From G965227875 sp965227875 (GTDB lineage Bacteria > Pseudomonadota > Alphaproteobacteria > Rhizobiales > JAJFHC01), in assembly GCA_965227875.1 (NCBI GenBank), contig OZ245783.1, forward strand, positions 1,302,001 to 1,366,000: DNA of 64,000 bases, given 5' to 3'. Of this stretch, positions 9,467-25,592 are shown one piece after another. The position numbers and the translations under genes were made by a program. The notes beneath the pieces were generated by a model. The model made no database searches. It was not told the DNA's origin and was given only the letters and a program-made list of their open reading frames with translations. Numbering within the stretch: the first letter of the stretch is position 1; every line of letters begins with the position of its first letter.

Positions 9467-10351
9467 ATGCCGCCCAGACCGCTGATCATAGACACCGACC
9501 CCGGCATGGATGACGCCGTCGCCATAATGACCGCGTTCGGAGCGCCCGACATCGTCGATATCAGGATGATCACCACTGTCGGCGGCAATGTCTCCCTGTC
9601 CATGTCCACCGGCAACGCGCTCAGGCTTTGCGAGTTCGCCGGGCGCCGGGACATCCCGGTCCATGAAGGCTGCCGCAAGGCGATCCTCCAGCCGAGCAAT
9701 GCCGTGCCTCACATCCACGGGGAAACGGGCCTCGGACCCGTCACGCTGCCGGAACCGTCCATCGGGCCTGCCAAAGGCATGGGCGTAACCGCCCTGATCG
9801 ATGCGATCAGGAGGTCGCAGGACAAGGTGACCATCGCCGCGATCGCGCCGATGACGAATATCGCGCTCGCCCTCGCCCTGGCGCCCGACATCGCGGACAA
9901 TATCGAGCAGATCGTCGCCATGGGCGGATCGTTCAGCGGCGGCAACATCACGCCCTATGCGAGCTACAACTTTCACAGCGATCCGCATGCGGCCCGGATC
10001 GTCTTCGATTGCGGCGCACCTGTCGTCATGGTGGGTCTGGAGATCACCAGGCAGATGAAACCCGAACCGGACTGGCTCGACCGGCTCGGGCGTTCGGCAT
10101 CCAGACGGGCGCAGTTCGTCTCAGAACTCTGGCGAGACAGCCCGCTCTGTTTCAACGACCCGTGCGTGATGCTGCATATCATCGACCCGGATCTGTTCAC
10201 CTACGAAGACATGAGCATCGCCATCGAGACCGACGCCGTCGAACATATCGGCGAAACACGGCGAAGCGACGGCCCGGTGAACGCCCGCGTGGCAACGGAC
10301 ATTGATGTTTCCGCCGCGTTCAGGGTTCTCGAAAAGGCGCTTTCCGGTTAG
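9467..10351 (+). CDS. Inosine/uridine-preferring nucleoside hydrolase family protein
   Basis: Nucleoside N-ribohydrolase of 294 residues, which splits a nucleoside into free base and ribose. The calcium-binding N-terminal signature DTDPGMDDAVA is at residues 9-19; the downstream AIAPMTNIALAL, MGGSF and NFHSDPHAA motifs and FNDPCVMLH near the C-terminus complete the family set. The start at 9467 is 10 bases after the lactonase stop. It is the last gene of the plus arm and the strongest hint that the cluster handles ribosides. Confidence 0.93.
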   Translation: MPPRPLIIDTDPGMDDAVAIMTAFGAPDIVDIRMITTVGGNVSLSMSTGNALRLCEFAGRRDIPVHEGCRKAILQPSNAVPHIHGETGLGPVTLPEPSIGPAKGMGVTALIDAIRRSQDKVTIAAIAPMTNIALALALAPDIADNIEQIVAMGGSFSGGNITPYASYNFHSDPHAARIVFDCGAPVVMVGLEITRQMKPEPDWLDRLGRSASRRAQFVSELWRDSPLCFNDPCVMLHIIDPDLFTYEDMSIAIETDAVEHIGETRRSDGPVNARVATDIDVSAAFRVLEKALSG

Positions 10352-10368
10352 TTGGTCGTCAATCGTGT

Positions 10369-10405
10369 CACCAAAAACAAAAACGCCGCCTCGGTCAGAG
10401 GCGGC
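10369..10405 (-). terminator. Terminator of the rRNA operon
   Basis: Stem gccgcctc (10385-10392) and gaggcggc (10398-10405) with a five-base loop, followed on the minus strand by gtttttgttttt. It lies just downstream of tRNA-fMet and 18 bases past the nucleoside hydrolase stop on the other strand, where it may also help. Confidence 0.8.
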
Positions 10406-10416
10406 GGGTATATCTG

Positions 10417-10495
<79 letters not shown>

Positions 10496-10604
10496 CCAAG
10501 ACATGTCCGAGAACGCGGCCACGCGCGGGCGGCGCATGAGAGATTGTCCCGGAATGTGAGGATCGTAAAGAAGGGAACCTGATGAATGTTCTGTGCTTTG
10601 CAGA

Positions 10605-10719
10605 CCTGGCAACGACCTACTCTCCCGTGCCTTAAGACAAAGTACCATCGGCGCTGAGGAGTTTAACGGCCGAGTTCGGGATGGGATCGGGTTTGGGCTC
10701 CTCGCTATAATCACCAGGC
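10605..10719 (-). rRNA. rrf: 5S ribosomal RNA
   Basis: About 115 bases on the minus strand with the conserved CCCGAACTCGG and the TCAGCGCCGATGGTACTTTG region, between 23S and tRNA-fMet. Ends are approximate. Confidence 0.93.
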
Positions 10720-10794
10720 CGGCAAAGAACAGAGCGACAATTCTGGAATTCTCCTCATCCGGCGTTCGGATGAACATTGATAAATGAGAGTGAT

Positions 10795-13532
<2,738 letters not shown>

Positions 13533-13921
13533 ACTCTCATTATCAATGTTCACCCGTTCCGGCAGAACCGGACCGGCTATCACATGGATAACAGTCACCA
13601 GGATCGACTCGACTCGATCCTGACGACATGAATACGCGCCCGGCCGTCAAAGACGGACAAACGGTATTCAAGAAAAGACCAGAATTGTTTCATCAGGACT
13701 TACCCGACAGTGATGCGGTTGGCTTCACTGACCTTGCGGCTCCAAACCGGCAAAGACGAAAACAGTCCGGCGCTGTTGCGCTTTCCTGCTGACGTCCGAC
13801 TGATGCCGGCATCAGGCAAATCCCTTCTTCACGATGTAAATGAACTGGCCCGGCAGGCGTTGCCTGCGGGCGAAACTGTACTTGGTGCGGGTTCCATGTC
13901 GGCCGGGCCGGTCATGGAAAT
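13533..13921 (-). other. Internal transcribed spacer between tRNA-Ala and 23S
   Basis: A 389-base spacer with no gene. A hairpin (aggatcga, loop ctcgac, tcgatcct) at 13600-13621 and sequences complementary to the end of 23S are consistent with rRNA processing stems. Confidence 0.7.
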
Positions 13922-13997
13922 TGGTGGAGCCAGACGGGATCGAACCGACGACCTCCTGCGTGCAAAGCAGGCGCTCTCCCAGCTGAGCTATGGCCCC
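13922..13997 (-). tRNA. tRNA-Ala (TGC)
   Basis: 76 bases with encoded CCA, 5' GGGGCCATAGCTCAGCTGGG, anticodon TGC and T-arm GGTTCGATCC. It sits in the 16S-23S spacer as usual in alphaproteobacteria. Confidence 0.97.
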
Positions 13998-14068
13998 GGC
14001 CAGGCTGAACGGGTCAGCAGGCGAAAAACCGCCCGGATCAAACGATCCGTCCGGGCTTGGAGAACCGA

Positions 14069-14145
<77 letters not shown>

Positions 14146-14272
14146 CTTATCGGCTGTGCTCCCGCACCAGAAAGAGAAACGAAGACGGCGGTGTTCCGCT
14201 GTGTTTTTGAAACCTGACTTGGTTTCTTTGTTCTATTGAAAGTCCGATATGGATCGAGATCCATGAGGGACA

Positions 14273-15775
<1,503 letters not shown>

Positions 15776-16000
15776 TGATATATCTGACTGTTGTCTCCTC
15801 GAGGGGAATTACCTCGAGGGGTCTTTCTCAAAGCGTTTGCTTAACGAGTTCCCATTCACACCTGACCATATCCGCACGAGGCGAAAACGATCAGAAGCGA
15901 GTTGGGAGAAACGAAAGACCAACAGAGTCTTGTGCGTCCGTTACAAGAACGGACTAGCCAGAACTCCGCCGTCCACGTTTCTCTTTCTGTATACAACAAT

Positions 16001-16012
16001 GTCAAAGAGCGA
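16001..16012 (-). promoter_or_regulatory. rRNA antitermination boxA in the 16S leader
   Basis: Minus-strand CGCTCTTTGACA followed by attgttgtatacag and agagaaacgtgg. This matches the boxA-containing leader usual for alphaproteobacterial rRNA operons. It lies about 230 bases upstream of the 16S 5' end and 180 downstream of the promoter. Confidence 0.7.
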
Positions 16013-16188
16013 GGTGTTGACGACGACCCGTCTCCACCGTCGACGGAGGTACCGCCGACCAAAAACCGGGCATCGAACGATTATCCTGTCGGACTATTCG
16101 ACGCCGGTCAATTTATTTCCAAAGCCGGAACTTTGGCCTCGACGAAGCATCCGGCGTTGGAAGCCGGCGTCGTCGTGGCGTGAGGCGG

Positions 16189-16259
16189 TATATAGTCCGG
16201 GGTGCTTGAGAGTGTCAAGCGGACTCTCCAAAAAAAATGGCACAGGCCGCATTTTTTTT
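16189..16259 (-). promoter_or_regulatory. rRNA operon promoter with A/T upstream tracts
   Basis: On the minus strand, TTGACA (16213-16218) and TATATA (16189-16194) are spaced by 18 bases. Two eight-base homopolymer tracts (A8 at 16230-16237, T8 at 16252-16259 on the plus strand) lie just upstream of the -35, in the position of an UP element. This is the only strong promoter candidate before the 16S gene. Confidence 0.7.
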
Positions 16260-17052
16260 CGAAGCCACCTCGGAAATGGCAGATTTCTGCCAAAAACAAA
16301 TCAGGCGGCCCCACAAAAAATCGCGGATACAGCCTGGCATTCGTCACCCCACTGTCATGTGCCCCCGGTAGAATCTGGAAAAATCCGGAGCCCTTGCGGT
16401 CCGAATGCCCTTCCCCCGGGTCGCAGACGCTTGCGGAACCCCTTCGAATGACGGTCATCGACCCCCTGCAGGCCCTTGTCCGGGTTTCGCATGGGTTCTC
16501 CGTTCTCGCGCGGGCCTGTTTCAGATGAACGGGCACAAAAGGCATGGCGGATGAACGAACCCTGGCGCGCACCCGACGGCACAGGCCGTTATGGGCGTCC
16601 TGGTTGTGGGCTTCCTACAAGACAGTCATGGGCCTCTTATAGACGAGGCTCTCCAAGAGCTCTCGCCGTGGACGAGCCTCACCGCCTTGCCGGACCTCGT
16701 CGCGTGCTTTCCGCACAATGTGCTGCAATGCGGCAATTCGCCGATTGTTCCCGTGTGAAGCACGCCTTAACCAAGACGAAACGATTGTCGTCCTATCGTC
16801 AATTTTCGATTAACCATACCCCCGGCAAACCGGCATGTCGCGGTGCTGCGCACAGGGAAGGGCACTGATGCTAAATGGTTGCATTTTCCCCGGTTTTTGC
16901 GGCTAGAGACGGCGATGGCTGTTGACTTGGGATACACGGCAAGGCACTGTGGTCGGGAATTGGGAGGGGTTGGCCCCTTTGGCCCGAGAAAATCACGACG
17001 CTTGCCGGGTCGACACTCACAAAGCGCGACCGACCACGGGGGACGGACTAAC
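16260..17052. other. Non-coding stretch between rRNA promoter and M23 gene
   Basis: About 790 bases without a convincing gene. It holds a short hairpin (tggcag, loop attt, ctgcca at 16277-16292) and the upstream region of the peptidase. Open frames here have residue composition unlike a protein, and no family is recognisable. Confidence 0.5.
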
Positions 17053-18813
17053 TTGTTTACGAGTCGTCGGACGGAGTTATCTGAGTATCAGGCGGTCGGC
17101 GGGCACGATGCCCACCAGATCGTCGATTTCTCGGAATTCGAGACCGACTTCACGAGTCCCTTCCAGCGCTCCGGAACCCACAAGAATCAATGGCTTCTGA
17201 CAACCGGCGTCGCCGGCCTGGTCGGTGCCATGGTCGTCGGCGGCACGTTGCTCGGCACGTTCGGACTGGGCGGCATCGAGCGCCGCACCCACACGGCCGA
17301 GGTGATCCAGACCGCCGAGATCCTCCAGAAACCAGATGCAACCGCCGACGAGGCGGACAGCAGCCGGCCCCTGCTCGGTGTTCTGGGCATGGCCCGAATC
17401 GTCGGCAGGCGCGAGATCTCCGACGAGTCCGATTCGGCCACGACCGCCACCGCATCGCTGCAGGGCGACGACCGGACAAGCCCGCTCATCGGCTCGCTGG
17501 CGCCGGAATACCCGGTATCCTCGTCTCCGACCCGCACGCACCCGTCCCGGCCGCAGGTCATCGCGGCGACGCCCGATGCGGGAGACCCGCTGCGGACGGC
17601 AGCCCTCACGCCGGCCTCCATCGGCGACAGCACGTCCATCGGCGTGCGGCGCTCGCCGACCCGGCAAACCGAAATCGTCATCGACCGCGGCCAGACGCTC
17701 GTCGGCATACTCACGTCGCGGGGCGTTCCCAGATATGAAGCCCGCCGCCTGATCGCAGCCCTAGAACCGGTCTATCCGACACGGCTCCTGAAGGACGGCC
17801 AGCGGCTCAAGTTCTCCTATGCGACGGAGCGCGACAGTTTCGGCCAGACGGTCACGCGGCCGGTTTCGCTGGAACTCACCGGCGATACCCGCCAGGTCGT
17901 GGTCGCCCTGAACTCCGAAGGTCGTTTCGAAGGCAATTACACCGAGACGGGCAAGGCCATCGCCTCGACGCCGCGCGAACCCAAGCATGTTCGTATGGCA
18001 GGCAAGATCTCGAAGAACTTCTTCGCGTCGGCCAAGGCCAAGGGCGTTCCGCGCACGGTCATCGCGGAAATGATGCGCGTCCATTCCTTCGACGTCGACT
18101 TCCAGCGCGAGGTCCGTTCCGGCGACCGTTTCGACGTCTTCTTCGGCGAACCGCTGGCCGGCCCGCGCCGCAAGGGCCGCAAGGTCGTGCTCTACAGCGA
18201 ACTCACGCTCAAGCGCGCGACGTCGAAAGGCTATTACCGCTTCACGACCCCCGACGACGGCATCACCGGCTATTATGACCGGGAAGGCCGCAGCGTCAGC
18301 GGCATGCTGATGCGCACCCCCGTCAGCGGTGCGCGCGTCTCGTCGCGGTTCGGCATGCGCAAGCATCCGATCCTCGGCTATTCCCGCATGCATACCGGCA
18401 TCGACTTCGCCGCCCCGCGCGGCACGCCGATCAAGGCGGCCGGTGACGGCATCATCGAACGGGCCGGGCGTGCAGGCGCCTATGGCAAGTACATCCGCAT
18501 CAAGCACGGCAAGGGGTACAAGACCGCCTACGCCCACATGCACCGCTTCGCGAAAGGCATGAAGCCCGGCAAGCGGGTGAGACAGGGTCAGGTGATCGGC
18601 TATGTCGGCACAACCGGCCGCTCGACCGGGCCGCACCTCCACTACGAGGTCCATCGCAACGGCAAGAAAGTGAACCCTTCCAAGGTTCACGTCGCCAAGG
18701 GCCGCGTGCTGAAGGGCAAGATCCTCGCGGAGTTCAAGAAGCAGCGCAACCAGATCGATGCGATGCGGGCCGAAGCCGGAAGCAGCACGAAAGTCGCCCA
18801 GGTCAGCCAGTAG
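17053..18813 (+). CDS. M23-family peptidoglycan endopeptidase, membrane-anchored
   Basis: Zinc metallopeptidase that cuts peptidoglycan cross-bridges, about 586 residues. Order: cytoplasmic N-terminus, one transmembrane helix near residues 46-73, a Ser/Thr/Pro-rich periplasmic linker, a LysM/OapA-like segment (IDRGQTLVGILTSRGV, about residue 210), then the M23 domain. Zinc ligands are visible: HTGID (H about 447, D about 451) and HLHYE (about 528-532), so it should be catalytically active. I chose TTG at 17053 because gggggacgga lies 8-17 bases upstream; the frame is open back to 16843, but that extension looks non-coding. Confidence 0.88.
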   Translation: MFTSRRTELSEYQAVGGHDAHQIVDFSEFETDFTSPFQRSGTHKNQWLLTTGVAGLVGAMVVGGTLLGTFGLGGIERRTHTAEVIQTAEILQKPDATADEADSSRPLLGVLGMARIVGRREISDESDSATTATASLQGDDRTSPLIGSLAPEYPVSSSPTRTHPSRPQVIAATPDAGDPLRTAALTPASIGDSTSIGVRRSPTRQTEIVIDRGQTLVGILTSRGVPRYEARRLIAALEPVYPTRLLKDGQRLKFSYATERDSFGQTVTRPVSLELTGDTRQVVVALNSEGRFEGNYTETGKAIASTPREPKHVRMAGKISKNFFASAKAKGVPRTVIAEMMRVHSFDVDFQREVRSGDRFDVFFGEPLAGPRRKGRKVVLYSELTLKRATSKGYYRFTTPDDGITGYYDREGRSVSGMLMRTPVSGARVSSRFGMRKHPILGYSRMHTGIDFAAPRGTPIKAAGDGIIERAGRAGAYGKYIRIKHGKGYKTAYAHMHRFAKGMKPGKRVRQGQVIGYVGTTGRSTGPHLHYEVHRNGKKVNPSKVHVAKGRVLKGKILAEFKKQRNQIDAMRAEAGSSTKVAQVSQ

Positions 18814-18842
18814 CGCCCGGCGCAATCGACATCACCACGAAA

Positions 18843-18870
18843 AAACGGCCCGGTCACCCGGGCCGTTTTC
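18843..18870. terminator. Bidirectional terminator between M23 and clpB
   Basis: aaaacggcccgg and ccgggccgtttt form a long stem around a short loop, with A-runs on one side and T-runs on the other. It serves both converging genes, which stop at 18813 and 18893. Confidence 0.85.
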
Positions 18871-18892
18871 GTTTCTGCCCGACCGGCGTCTG

Positions 18893-21490
<2,598 letters not shown>

Positions 21491-21634
21491 TTCAACCTCT
21501 CACTTGGCCACGCCGGAACAGCCCTTGATCGGCACTGATTCCCCGTGCTCGGTTACCGGCGACCTTGCACCGGAACGACAACGCAGGCAAAACCCGTTAA
21601 CGGCGTTCCGCCCGAGATTTACATAGTCAATATA

Positions 21635-21654
21635 GTGTTGCAAATGCGCAACAC
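21635..21654. promoter_or_regulatory. 20-base palindrome upstream of the MOSC gene
   Basis: Perfect inverted repeat gtgttgc-aaatgc-gcaacac, directly after a tatagt box (21631-21636) and 28 bases before the MOSC ATG. It sits between the divergent clpB and MOSC genes, a typical operator position; the cognate regulator is unknown. Confidence 0.5.
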
Positions 21655-21681
21655 AAGGCGCAAATAGTCATTGGAAACAGA

Positions 21682-22458
21682 ATGAATGACATCCTTTCGG
21701 CGAAGATCACGGGCCTCTACAGATATCCCGTCAAGGGACTGAGCGGCCAGCCTCTCGACACCGTCGCCATCGCTCCGGGAGAATGCATCGCGTTCGACCG
21801 GGCCTACGCGATCGAGAACGGCGCCCGCGACTTCGATCCGGCTCGTCCACGCCACATGCCCAAGAACAAGTTCCTCATGCTCATGTCGCACGAACGGCTG
21901 GCGGCGCTCGACACCCGGTTCGACGACCAGACCCGGGAACTCGTCATCGAGCGCGACGGCAAGCCCGTCGCCCGGGGGCAACTCGACCAGAAGATCGGGC
22001 GGCAGCTTATCGAGCAGTTCATCGCCGCCTACATGTCGGAAGAGCTGCGCGGCGCCCCGCGTATCGTCACCGCGTCAGGACACGCCTTCACGGACATAGA
22101 GCCGCGCTGGCTGTCTTTCATCAACCTGGCGTCCGTCCGCGATCTCGAACGCGTGTCGGGCCAGCCGGTCAACCCGTTGCGCTTTCGCGCCAACATCTAT
22201 GTCGACGGACTTGAGCCCTGGCAGGAGTTCGATCATGTGGGATCGCGGATGACGGGTCCGGACGGAACGATACTGAAGGTCGAGGAACGGATCACCCGCT
22301 GCGCGGCGATCAATGTCGATCCTGCATCGGGTGCACGCGACGCGTCCTTCACGCGCACGCTCATGTCCGCCTTCGGTCACATGGATATGGGGCTGTATGT
22401 TTCCGTGGCGGCCGGTGGCACGCTACGGGTCGGGGACGACATCGCATTGGAGTCCTGA
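21682..22458 (+). CDS. MOSC domain-containing protein
   Basis: 258 residues: an N-terminal MOSC beta-barrel segment (ITGLYRYPVKGLSGQPLDTV) and a C-terminal MOSC domain with the conserved Arg-Cys (RITRCAAINVDP) and a closing GGTLRVGDDIAL. MOSC proteins transfer sulfur or bind molybdenum cofactor (molybdenum cofactor sulfurase, YiiM/YcbX families). The single conserved Cys near residue 212 is the likely cofactor ligand. It is a monocistronic gene, divergent from clpB. The precise substrate is unknown. Confidence 0.9.
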   Translation: MNDILSAKITGLYRYPVKGLSGQPLDTVAIAPGECIAFDRAYAIENGARDFDPARPRHMPKNKFLMLMSHERLAALDTRFDDQTRELVIERDGKPVARGQLDQKIGRQLIEQFIAAYMSEELRGAPRIVTASGHAFTDIEPRWLSFINLASVRDLERVSGQPVNPLRFRANIYVDGLEPWQEFDHVGSRMTGPDGTILKVEERITRCAAINVDPASGARDASFTRTLMSAFGHMDMGLYVSVAAGGTLRVGDDIALES

Positions 22459-22513
22459 GAGGCCGTTCCGAAGGAAAGGCCCCGAAGGGTTCCAGCCCCG
22501 GATCGCCAGCCGC

Positions 22514-23128
22514 CTAGCCGGCCTCTGCGATAACCGGTCCGTCCGACGGGGAAGAGCCGTCGCCGCTGTTGTTGTTGCCGGCCTCGCTCACGGGAGCGGA
22601 AGCCTGGGGCGCACCATCATCGGAACCGGCACCGTCGGCCTGGGCCCCGTCGACGGAAACCACCTTCGGGCGACGCCGTCCGCGCGGACGCTTGGCACGG
22701 CCTTCATCGTCGCCGCCGGAATTTTCCTCGCGCGCCTGTCCGGACGCGGCCTTTTCAGACTTGTCGTCAGAGCTTTCCGCCTGCTGCGGTTGCGGCTTGT
22801 TCTGCTCGTCCTGGTCGGGCCGTCCGGCACCGTTGGCACCGTGCCCGGAGCCGGCGTTTTCCTGCGCCGCCTGCTGGGACTGCATCTGCGCCTGTGCGGC
22901 AGCGATGATGCGGGAATAGTGTTCCGCGTGCTGCATGTAGTTCTCGGCGGAAATGGGGTCGCCCGCCACCTGTGCGTCACGCGCGAGCGACTGGTACTTT
23001 TCCGCTATGTGCGCGGCCGTTCCGCGGATCTTCACGTCCGGCCCATTGCTGTCATAGGTCCGGTTTGCCGGGTTCTGGGGCTTTCTACCGCGTCCCCGCG
23101 CTCTCTTGTTGTGTTGACCTTGCCTCAT
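22514..23128 (-). CDS. DUF4167 domain-containing protein
   Basis: 204 residues. The N-terminal 85 residues (MRQGQHNKRARGRGRKP, then GTAAHIAEKYQSLARDAQ and NYMQHAEHYSRIIAAAQAQ) are the DUF4167 domain; the remainder is a low-complexity Gln/Asp/Ser/Ala-rich tail ending in basic RPRGRRRPK. Basic Arg/Gly N-termini of this kind suggest nucleic-acid binding, but the function is unknown. Its place downstream of prmC/prfA is common in Hyphomicrobiales. Confidence 0.9.
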   Translation of the reverse strand: MRQGQHNKRARGRGRKPQNPANRTYDSNGPDVKIRGTAAHIAEKYQSLARDAQVAGDPISAENYMQHAEHYSRIIAAAQAQMQSQQAAQENAGSGHGANGAGRPDQDEQNKPQPQQAESSDDKSEKAASGQAREENSGGDDEGRAKRPRGRRRPKVVSVDGAQADGAGSDDGAPQASAPVSEAGNNNSGDGSSPSDGPVIAEAG

Positions 23129-23553
23129 AGGAAGTCCGCTTCGTACACCGTGTTTTCAAAGTTGCTACAGGGCACCGGAAATGCTCCGGCACCAATATGA
23201 ACGAAAGATCAAGCGCGATCCCGCTCGCCAAGGACGCGTCGCCCACGATCCCCCAAGGCTATTCAGCCAACTCTCGTCGAATCGCATTCTGTCGACTTTG
23301 CGGTTCTTCACCGGCATCGGACAAAAAATGCGCTAGTCGTATCTGAACCAAACCTCTGTTCCGATAGTCACCACCCGAAAGTCCGCAGCTTCAATGAGCG
23401 CTGTAATCGGTGGCGCCGGGGCCCTGATCGGATCGGTGTGAACCGCTTGTGCCTCGCCCCTCAGGATCAAGTCAATTGTGGCCTAAGCCGGAATCCCTGC
23501 ACGCAAACTAGCGCCTTAGACCGCCTTGTCCAACCATTTTTTTGATGTTTCCG
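23129..23553. other. Intergenic region upstream of DUF4167
   Basis: 425 bases between the prmC stop and the DUF4167 start. It presumably carries the DUF4167 promoter. I see no coding frame, tRNA or clear terminator. A small RNA cannot be excluded. Confidence 0.4.
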
Positions 23554-24462
23554 TCAAATCGGCGGCACTGTTGCAAAGACGCATCGGACAATGCCGGACA
23601 GATCTTTCCTGAAAGATACCTTCTCCAGTCCGGACCTTTGCAGTATTTCGGCGACATCGTCGTGCTGCCCCTGTCCGATTTCGAACCCGAGATCACCCCC
23701 GGGCCGGAGCAGCCGGCGGGCATCCGCCGCGATCCGGCGGTAGGCATCCAGACCGTCGGAGCCTCCGTCGAGGGCCAGCCGCGGGTCGAATTCCCGGACT
23801 TCCGGTTCGAGCCCTTCGATCGCCTGCGACTTGATATAGGGCGGATTGGAGACAATGCAATCAAACGGTCCGCGCAGCGACGCCGTCCAGTCGCCGCAGA
23901 CGAAGCCGCACCGGCTCGCCACCCCGTGCCGCCGCGCGTTGTCGCGCGCCACAGCGAGGGCTTCTTCCGCCCGGTCGAGGGCGACACCGGACGCCCCGGA
24001 TGTTTCGCACAGGAGGGTCACGATCAGGCAGCCGCTGCCTGTCCCGATGTCGAGTATGGACGGGGCCGGGACCGGGTACGACGAAAGGTGTTCGAGCGCG
24101 GCCGCCACCAGGATTTCGCTGTCGGCTCTCGGATCGAGCACATCCGGGGTCACGCTGAACGTCCTGCTCCAGAATTCCCGTTCTCCCAGGACACGCGAGA
24201 CCGGGCACCGGGCCAGCCGGGCCGACGTCATGTCCCGCAAGCGTTCCGCAGCATCGTCATCGACCGGTGTGTCAGGATAGGCGACGAGCGTTTCCAGCGA
24301 GGTGCCGGTGGCCGCGCAGACCAGGACGCGCGCATCGAGGGCCGCCCCCGGGATCCCGCCTTGCGTCAATGCCTCGCGGATCGCCCGGCAGGCGCTCGCC
24401 AGGGTAGGCCCTTTCCCGGCCGCGTCCCCGGCGACACCGTCGGACATGAAGGTGTCACTCAT
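23554..24462 (-). CDS. prmC: Peptide chain release factor N5-glutamine methyltransferase
   Basis: SAM-dependent enzyme of 302 residues that methylates the Gln of the GGQ motif in release factors. The N-terminal helical domain is followed by motif I ILDIGTGSGCLIV and the catalytic NPPY motif (VSNPPYIKS). It starts inside the end of prfA (eight-base overlap), so substrate and modifying enzyme are translated together, the classic arrangement. A second Met at 24447 is an alternative start. Confidence 0.96.
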   Translation of the reverse strand: MSDTFMSDGVAGDAAGKGPTLASACRAIREALTQGGIPGAALDARVLVCAATGTSLETLVAYPDTPVDDDAAERLRDMTSARLARCPVSRVLGEREFWSRTFSVTPDVLDPRADSEILVAAALEHLSSYPVPAPSILDIGTGSGCLIVTLLCETSGASGVALDRAEEALAVARDNARRHGVASRCGFVCGDWTASLRGPFDCIVSNPPYIKSQAIEGLEPEVREFDPRLALDGGSDGLDAYRRIAADARRLLRPGGDLGFEIGQGQHDDVAEILQRSGLEKVSFRKDLSGIVRCVFATVPPI

Positions 24463-25531
24463 CGGCCTCGTCGGCGAGCAGGGCAGCCTGGTGCTCGGTG
24501 ATCAGCGCGTCGATAACCTCCCCCAGTTCGTCGCCGGCAATGATCCGGTCGAGCTTATAGAGGGTCAGGCCGATGCGATGGTCGGTCACCCGGCCCTGGG
24601 GGTAGTTGTAGGTCCGGATGCGTTCGGACCGGTCGCCCGAGCCGACCTGGCCACGCCTGTCCGCCGCCCTCTCCGCGTCGCGTTTCTGGCGCTCGGCCTC
24701 GTAGAGCCGAGACCGCAGGACCGTCATGGCCTTGGCCCGGTTCTTGTGTTGCGACTTCTCGTCCTGCTGGGTGACGACGATGCCTGTGGGCAGGTGCGTG
24801 ATCCGGACCGCGCTGTCGGTCGTGTTGACGGACTGCCCTCCGGGTCCGCTCGCCCGGTAGACGTCGATCCGCAGGTCCTTCTCGTCGATATGCAGGTCGA
24901 CCTCTTCGGCCTCCGGCAGCACGGCCACGGTCGCGGCGGACGTGTGAATGCGCCCGCCCGATTCGGTTTCCGGGACGCGCTGGACCCGGTGCACGCCGGA
25001 TTCGAACTTCAGTTTCGAGAACACGCCCTGCCCCGACACCCCGGCGATGATTTCCTTGTAGCCGCCGAGATCGGCTTCGCTGGCGGATATGATTTCCGTC
25101 TTCCAGCCCTGCAGGTCGGCATAGCGGTGGTACATGCGGAACAGGTCGCCGGCGAACAGCGCCGCCTCGTCCCCGCCCGTGCCGGCGCGCACTTCCAGGA
25201 TGGCGTTCTTCGCGTCGGCCGCATCCTTCGGCAGCAGAAGGATCCGGATCTCCTTCTGCAGCGTCTCGATTCTATCGGAAAGGTCGGGGAGCTCCGCCTC
25301 GGCAAGTTCGCGCATCTCGGAATCGGACGAACTGTCGTCCAGGATCTCGACCAGGCCGTCGCGTTCGGCTTCCACTGCCTGGAGCGCGCGCACGGCTTCG
25401 ACCACCGGGTTGAGTTCGGCATACTCCTTCGAAAGCCGGACGAACTTTTCCGGATCGGGTGCCGATGCCATTTCCGCCTGCACCGCATCGAAGCGTTCGA
25501 CGACGCGTGCAAGTCTTTCCGTGTTGAACAT
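24455..25531 (-). CDS. prfA: Peptide chain release factor 1
   Basis: RF1, 358 residues, terminates translation at UAA and UAG. The PxT codon-recognition tripeptide appears as PET in RVPETESGGRIHTS, and the peptidyl-tRNA hydrolysis motif GGQ is in ASGPGGQSVNTTDSAV. The GTGGDEAALFA and GRVTDHRIG segments are also standard. It is followed by prmC with an eight-base overlap. Confidence 0.97.
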   Translation of the reverse strand: MFNTERLARVVERFDAVQAEMASAPDPEKFVRLSKEYAELNPVVEAVRALQAVEAERDGLVEILDDSSSDSEMRELAEAELPDLSDRIETLQKEIRILLLPKDAADAKNAILEVRAGTGGDEAALFAGDLFRMYHRYADLQGWKTEIISASEADLGGYKEIIAGVSGQGVFSKLKFESGVHRVQRVPETESGGRIHTSAATVAVLPEAEEVDLHIDEKDLRIDVYRASGPGGQSVNTTDSAVRITHLPTGIVVTQQDEKSQHKNRAKAMTVLRSRLYEAERQKRDAERAADRRGQVGSGDRSERIRTYNYPQGRVTDHRIGLTLYKLDRIIAGDELGEVIDALITEHQAALLADEADE

Positions 25532-25592
25532 GCCGGTAAGTTGCTGTTGGAGCGATCAGGGGACGACTCTTAGCCGAGATCGTCCTGCGGCG

